This document shows positions 6,281-7,728 of a DNA stretch of 7,728 nucleotides, piece after piece. The notes beneath the pieces were generated by a model. It was not told the DNA's origin and ran no database searches. It saw only the letters and a program-made list of their open reading frames with translations. How positions within the stretch are numbered: position 1 is the first letter of the stretch; every line of letters begins with the position of its first letter. Where the stretch lies: positions 1-7,728 of the forward strand of contig JAKLEF010000090.1 of NCBI GenBank assembly GCA_022703195.1. Direction: 5' to 3'. The position numbers and the translations under genes were made by a program. This DNA comes from Candidatus Fermentibacterota bacterium. GTDB taxonomy: Bacteria > Fermentibacterota > Fermentibacteria > Fermentibacterales > Fermentibacteraceae.

Positions 6281-6309
6281 TTGACGCCCGGCCCCGGCCG
6301 GGCTAGAAT
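6281..6309 (+). promoter_or_regulatory. Sigma-70-type promoter of tRNA-Leu
   Basis: TTGACG (6281-6286) matches five of six -35 consensus bases. TAGAAT (6304-6309) matches five of six -10 bases. The spacer is exactly 17 bp. The expected transcription start falls near 6316, only about 6 nt before the mature tRNA 5' end. The DNA after the -10 box (CTCGCGC) is G/C-rich, like the discriminators of stringently controlled stable-RNA promoters. The spacer is filled by a perfect 8 bp inverted repeat, GCCCGGCC (6286-6293) and GGCCGGGC (6296-6303). Confidence 0.85.
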
Positions 6310-6321
6310 CTCGCGCCCGGT

Positions 6322-6407
6322 GCCGAAGTGGCGAAATGGCAGACGCGCTAGGTTCAGGACCTAGTAAGGGAAACCTTGTGGGGGTTCAAGTCCCCCCTTC
6401 GGCACCA
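6322..6407 (+). tRNA. tRNA-Leu (anticodon CAG, reads CUG)
   Basis: An 86-base class II tRNA. The acceptor stem pairs GCCGAAG (6322-6328) with CTTCGGC, followed by A73 and an encoded CCA (6405-6407). The anticodon stem CTAGG/CCTAG (6348-6352 with 6360-6364) encloses the loop TTCAGGA, giving anticodon CAG at 6355-6357. The long variable arm forms AAGG-GAAA-CCTT, as expected for leucine. The T arm is GGGGG-TTCAAGT-CCCCC. The D region GGCAGACGCGCTA matches tRNA-Leu. It serves CUG, an abundant codon in this GC-rich genome. Its last 22 bases overlap the end of the convergent decarboxylase gene. No intrinsic terminator with a T-run follows. Confidence 0.98.
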
Positions 6408-7630
6408 GACTTCCCCCTCATACGCGAGACGCCCTTCATCACCTGTACGGTCAGCCCTATCATCACCAGCCCGAGCAGGACCTTGCCCATCCCTCCGGCC
6501 AGTATCGACAGACCCTCCGAGACACCTGTGGTGTCGCCGGTGCGGATGCAGAGATCCAGCAGGACCCCGCCGGCCAGGACCGATCCGATCTGCCCTGAGA
6601 CATTGGCGCTGACGGCGTGCATGAGCAGGAAGTTGCCCTTGTCCTCCTCCCGTCCGAGCTGCTGGACCAGCCTTGCTGACATGGGGAAGGACGAGAGGCC
6701 GGCGGCCCCGATCAGGGGGTTCACCCTGACGCCGAGGGCATGGAGGATCTTGCCCATGCCCACGCCGAACGCGGTCGAAACGATGAAGGCCAGGAGCCCG
6801 AGGCCGAAGATCAGGAGGGTCTCCGTCTGCAGGAAGATGTCCGCCCGCATGGTGGAGCCCACTGCGATCCCGAGGAACAGGGTCACGAGGCTGGCGAGAG
6901 TGTTGCGCGCCGAAGCAGCGAGGCTCTCCGTGGCGCCCGAGGTGGCGAGGATGTTGCCGAACATCAGGGTGCCTATCAGGGGGATGCTCAGGGGGCTGAG
7001 CATGGCGCTGATGAGGATGATGGTGTAGGGGAAGATCTTGAGAAGGACCGGCGGCACTCCGGTCTCTGATGCCGGCATCCTCACCGCCCGCTCCCTGCGG
7101 GTGGTCATCAGCCTCATGATCGGGGGCTGGATGAGCGGCACCAGGGCCATGTAGGAGTAGGCCGCCAGGGTGACCGACCCGACTATGCGCGGGGCCAGCC
7201 TCGACGCCACCACGATGGAGGTCGGGCCGTCCGCGGTGCCGATGACGCCTATCGACGCGGCCTCGAAGAGCGGGAAACCCGCAATGAGCGCGGCGAGGAG
7301 GGCACCGAAGATACCCACCTGGCCGGCCGCGCCGAAGACGACGAGCCACGGCCTCTCGAGAAGGGGCTTGAAGTCGAGCATCGCCCCTATCGCTACGAAT
7401 ATCAGGAGGGGGAACAGCTCGTTGGAGATGCCGTACTGATAGAGGAGCCCCAGGAAGGAATGGGCCTCCCTCATGGGCGAGAGGGGGAGGTTCACGAGGA
7501 CCATCCCGAGCCCGATCGGGAGCAGCAGGAGAGGCTCGTATCCCTTCCTGACGGCGAAACCTATCAGAGCCAGGCCGAAGGCTATCATCGCGGCCTCGCC
7601 GGGACTCGGGAGATAGAGACCCCAGTTCAT
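6386..7630 (-). CDS. Sodium-translocating decarboxylase beta subunit (OadB/GcdB/MmdB family)
   Basis: This integral membrane subunit of biotin-dependent sodium-pumping decarboxylases decarboxylates carboxybiotin and exports Na+. It has 414 residues and many hydrophobic segments across its length. Seen: EPLLLLPIGLGMVLVNLP (32-49), LFPLLIFVAIGAMLDFKPLL (72-91), IGVIGTADGPTS with the membrane Asp D134 (127-138), YMALVPLIQPPIMRLMTT, and the conserved block NPLIGAAGLSSFPMSAR (304-320) followed by HAVSANVSGQIGS. N304, G308, S313, R320 and N343 match residues known to matter for Na+ binding and transport in Klebsiella OadB (N373, G377, S382, R389, N412), so the pump looks functional. ATG 7630 has AGGAGGA (7647-7641) upstream. 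The substrate (oxaloacetate, glutaryl-CoA or methylmalonyl-CoA) depends on an alpha subunit not visible here. The final codons lie antisense to the tRNA-Leu 3' end. Confidence 0.95.
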   Translation of the reverse strand: MNWGLYLPSPGEAAMIAFGLALIGFAVRKGYEPLLLLPIGLGMVLVNLPLSPMREAHSFLGLLYQYGISNELFPLLIFVAIGAMLDFKPLLERPWLVVFGAAGQVGIFGALLAALIAGFPLFEAASIGVIGTADGPTSIVVASRLAPRIVGSVTLAAYSYMALVPLIQPPIMRLMTTRRERAVRMPASETGVPPVLLKIFPYTIILISAMLSPLSIPLIGTLMFGNILATSGATESLAASARNTLASLVTLFLGIAVGSTMRADIFLQTETLLIFGLGLLAFIVSTAFGVGMGKILHALGVRVNPLIGAAGLSSFPMSARLVQQLGREEDKGNFLLMHAVSANVSGQIGSVLAGGVLLDLCIRTGDTTGVSEGLSILAGGMGKVLLGLVMIGLTVQVMKGVSRMRGKSGAEGGT

Positions 7631-7728
7631 ATGCCTGCTTTCCTCCTGAAGGCCAGCGGGCCCGCCGACGAGAGAGGCGGGTTCGAGGAATCGCGTCGGC
7701 TCAGTAAGGGATCGACGACGCCCCAGTC
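7627..7728 (-). CDS. Possible 3' end of an upstream gene (33 codons visible)
   Basis: On the minus strand one frame is open from the right edge to a TGA at 7629-7627 that overlaps the decarboxylase ATG as ATGA, the same junction type seen inside the operon at 4684-4687. The visible tail is polar and ends AFRRKAGI; I do not recognise it. If real, it would be co-transcribed with the beta subunit and could be another pump subunit. The decarboxylase frame itself is also open to the edge, so the short open stretch is weak evidence. Otherwise this stretch holds only the ribosome binding site of the next gene. Confidence 0.3.
   Translation of the reverse strand, partial: DWGVVDPLLSRRDSSNPPLSSAGPLAFRRKAGI

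Noticed and set aside
5817..6281. ATG-started minus-strand frame of 154 codons over smpB
   Set aside because: After its first few codons it is out of frame with SmpB and shows no SmpB motifs; it matters only for the frameshift hypothesis.
5219..6364. Plus-strand open frame of 381 codons antisense to the amidase and smpB, running into the tRNA
   Set aside because: Low-complexity Pro/Ala/Arg translation with no motif; long antisense frames are expected in GC-rich coding DNA, and it crosses the tRNA gene.
6386..6407. tRNA 3' end as an integration (att) site
   Set aside because: No integrase gene and no second copy of the tRNA 3' end is visible in the window.
6354..7349. Minus-strand open frame of 331 codons within the decarboxylase gene
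   Set aside because: Shifted frame of the beta subunit; composition is Arg/His/Gly-rich and non-natural, and the overlapping frame has all OadB motifs.
7665..7695. GGGTTCGAGGAATC resembling a tRNA T-arm near the right edge
   Set aside because: The flanking bases do not pair as a T stem, and no acceptor or anticodon stems are present.

Overview
This 7.7 kb window is high in G+C, with G/C-rich third positions and frequent AGG arginine codons. It is bacterial: it holds an SmpB ribosome-rescue protein, a peptidoglycan amidase, glutamate racemase, RNase PH and a tRNA with an encoded CCA end. The beta subunit of a sodium-pumping decarboxylase suggests an anaerobic or fermentative lifestyle. I cannot name the taxon. 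An uncultivated, high-GC, Gram-negative-type lineage is a guess. There are no insertion sequences, CRISPR arrays or phage genes.

Layout, left to right. (1) Positions 1-680, minus strand: a GNAT N-acetyltransferase cut by the left edge. (2) Positions 746-1831, plus strand: two tandem paralogous cyclic-nucleotide-binding proteins without a DNA-binding domain, divergent from the acetyltransferase. (3) Positions 1830-1972: a short convergent gap in which the 3' end of rdgB, with its downstream DNA, is present twice as a direct repeat. (4) Positions 1936-6265, minus strand: a tightly packed six-gene operon, transcribed smpB, amidase, membrane-anchored protein of unknown function, murI, rph, rdgB. 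Neighbours overlap by 4-8 nt or lie within 7 nt of each other. (5) Positions 6281-6407, plus strand: a near-consensus sigma-70-type promoter and a tRNA-Leu(CAG). (6) Positions 6386-7630, minus strand: an OadB/GcdB/MmdB-type decarboxylase beta subunit whose last codons are antisense to the tRNA 3' end. A possible gene tail sits just upstream, at the right edge.

How the genes fit together: the operon joins ribosome rescue (SmpB), cell-wall turnover (amidase), cell-wall precursor supply (MurI, D-glutamate), RNA 3' end processing (RNase PH) and nucleotide-pool sanitation (RdgB). The order murI, rph, rdgB resembles the Bacillus racE-gerM-rph region, and here a membrane-anchored protein lies next to murI. 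Several genes of the operon appear to use non-AUG starts (smpB CTG, amidase GTG, murI TTG or CTG, rdgB GTG), which suggests translational coupling. The most unusual points are the smpB start (CTG, or a frameshift in a four-base run), the duplicated rdgB tail, the HTH-less cNMP-sensor pair, and a tRNA sharing its promoter side with smpB and its 3' end with the decarboxylase gene. I found no clear undescribed multi-gene system; the cNMP pair is the nearest candidate.
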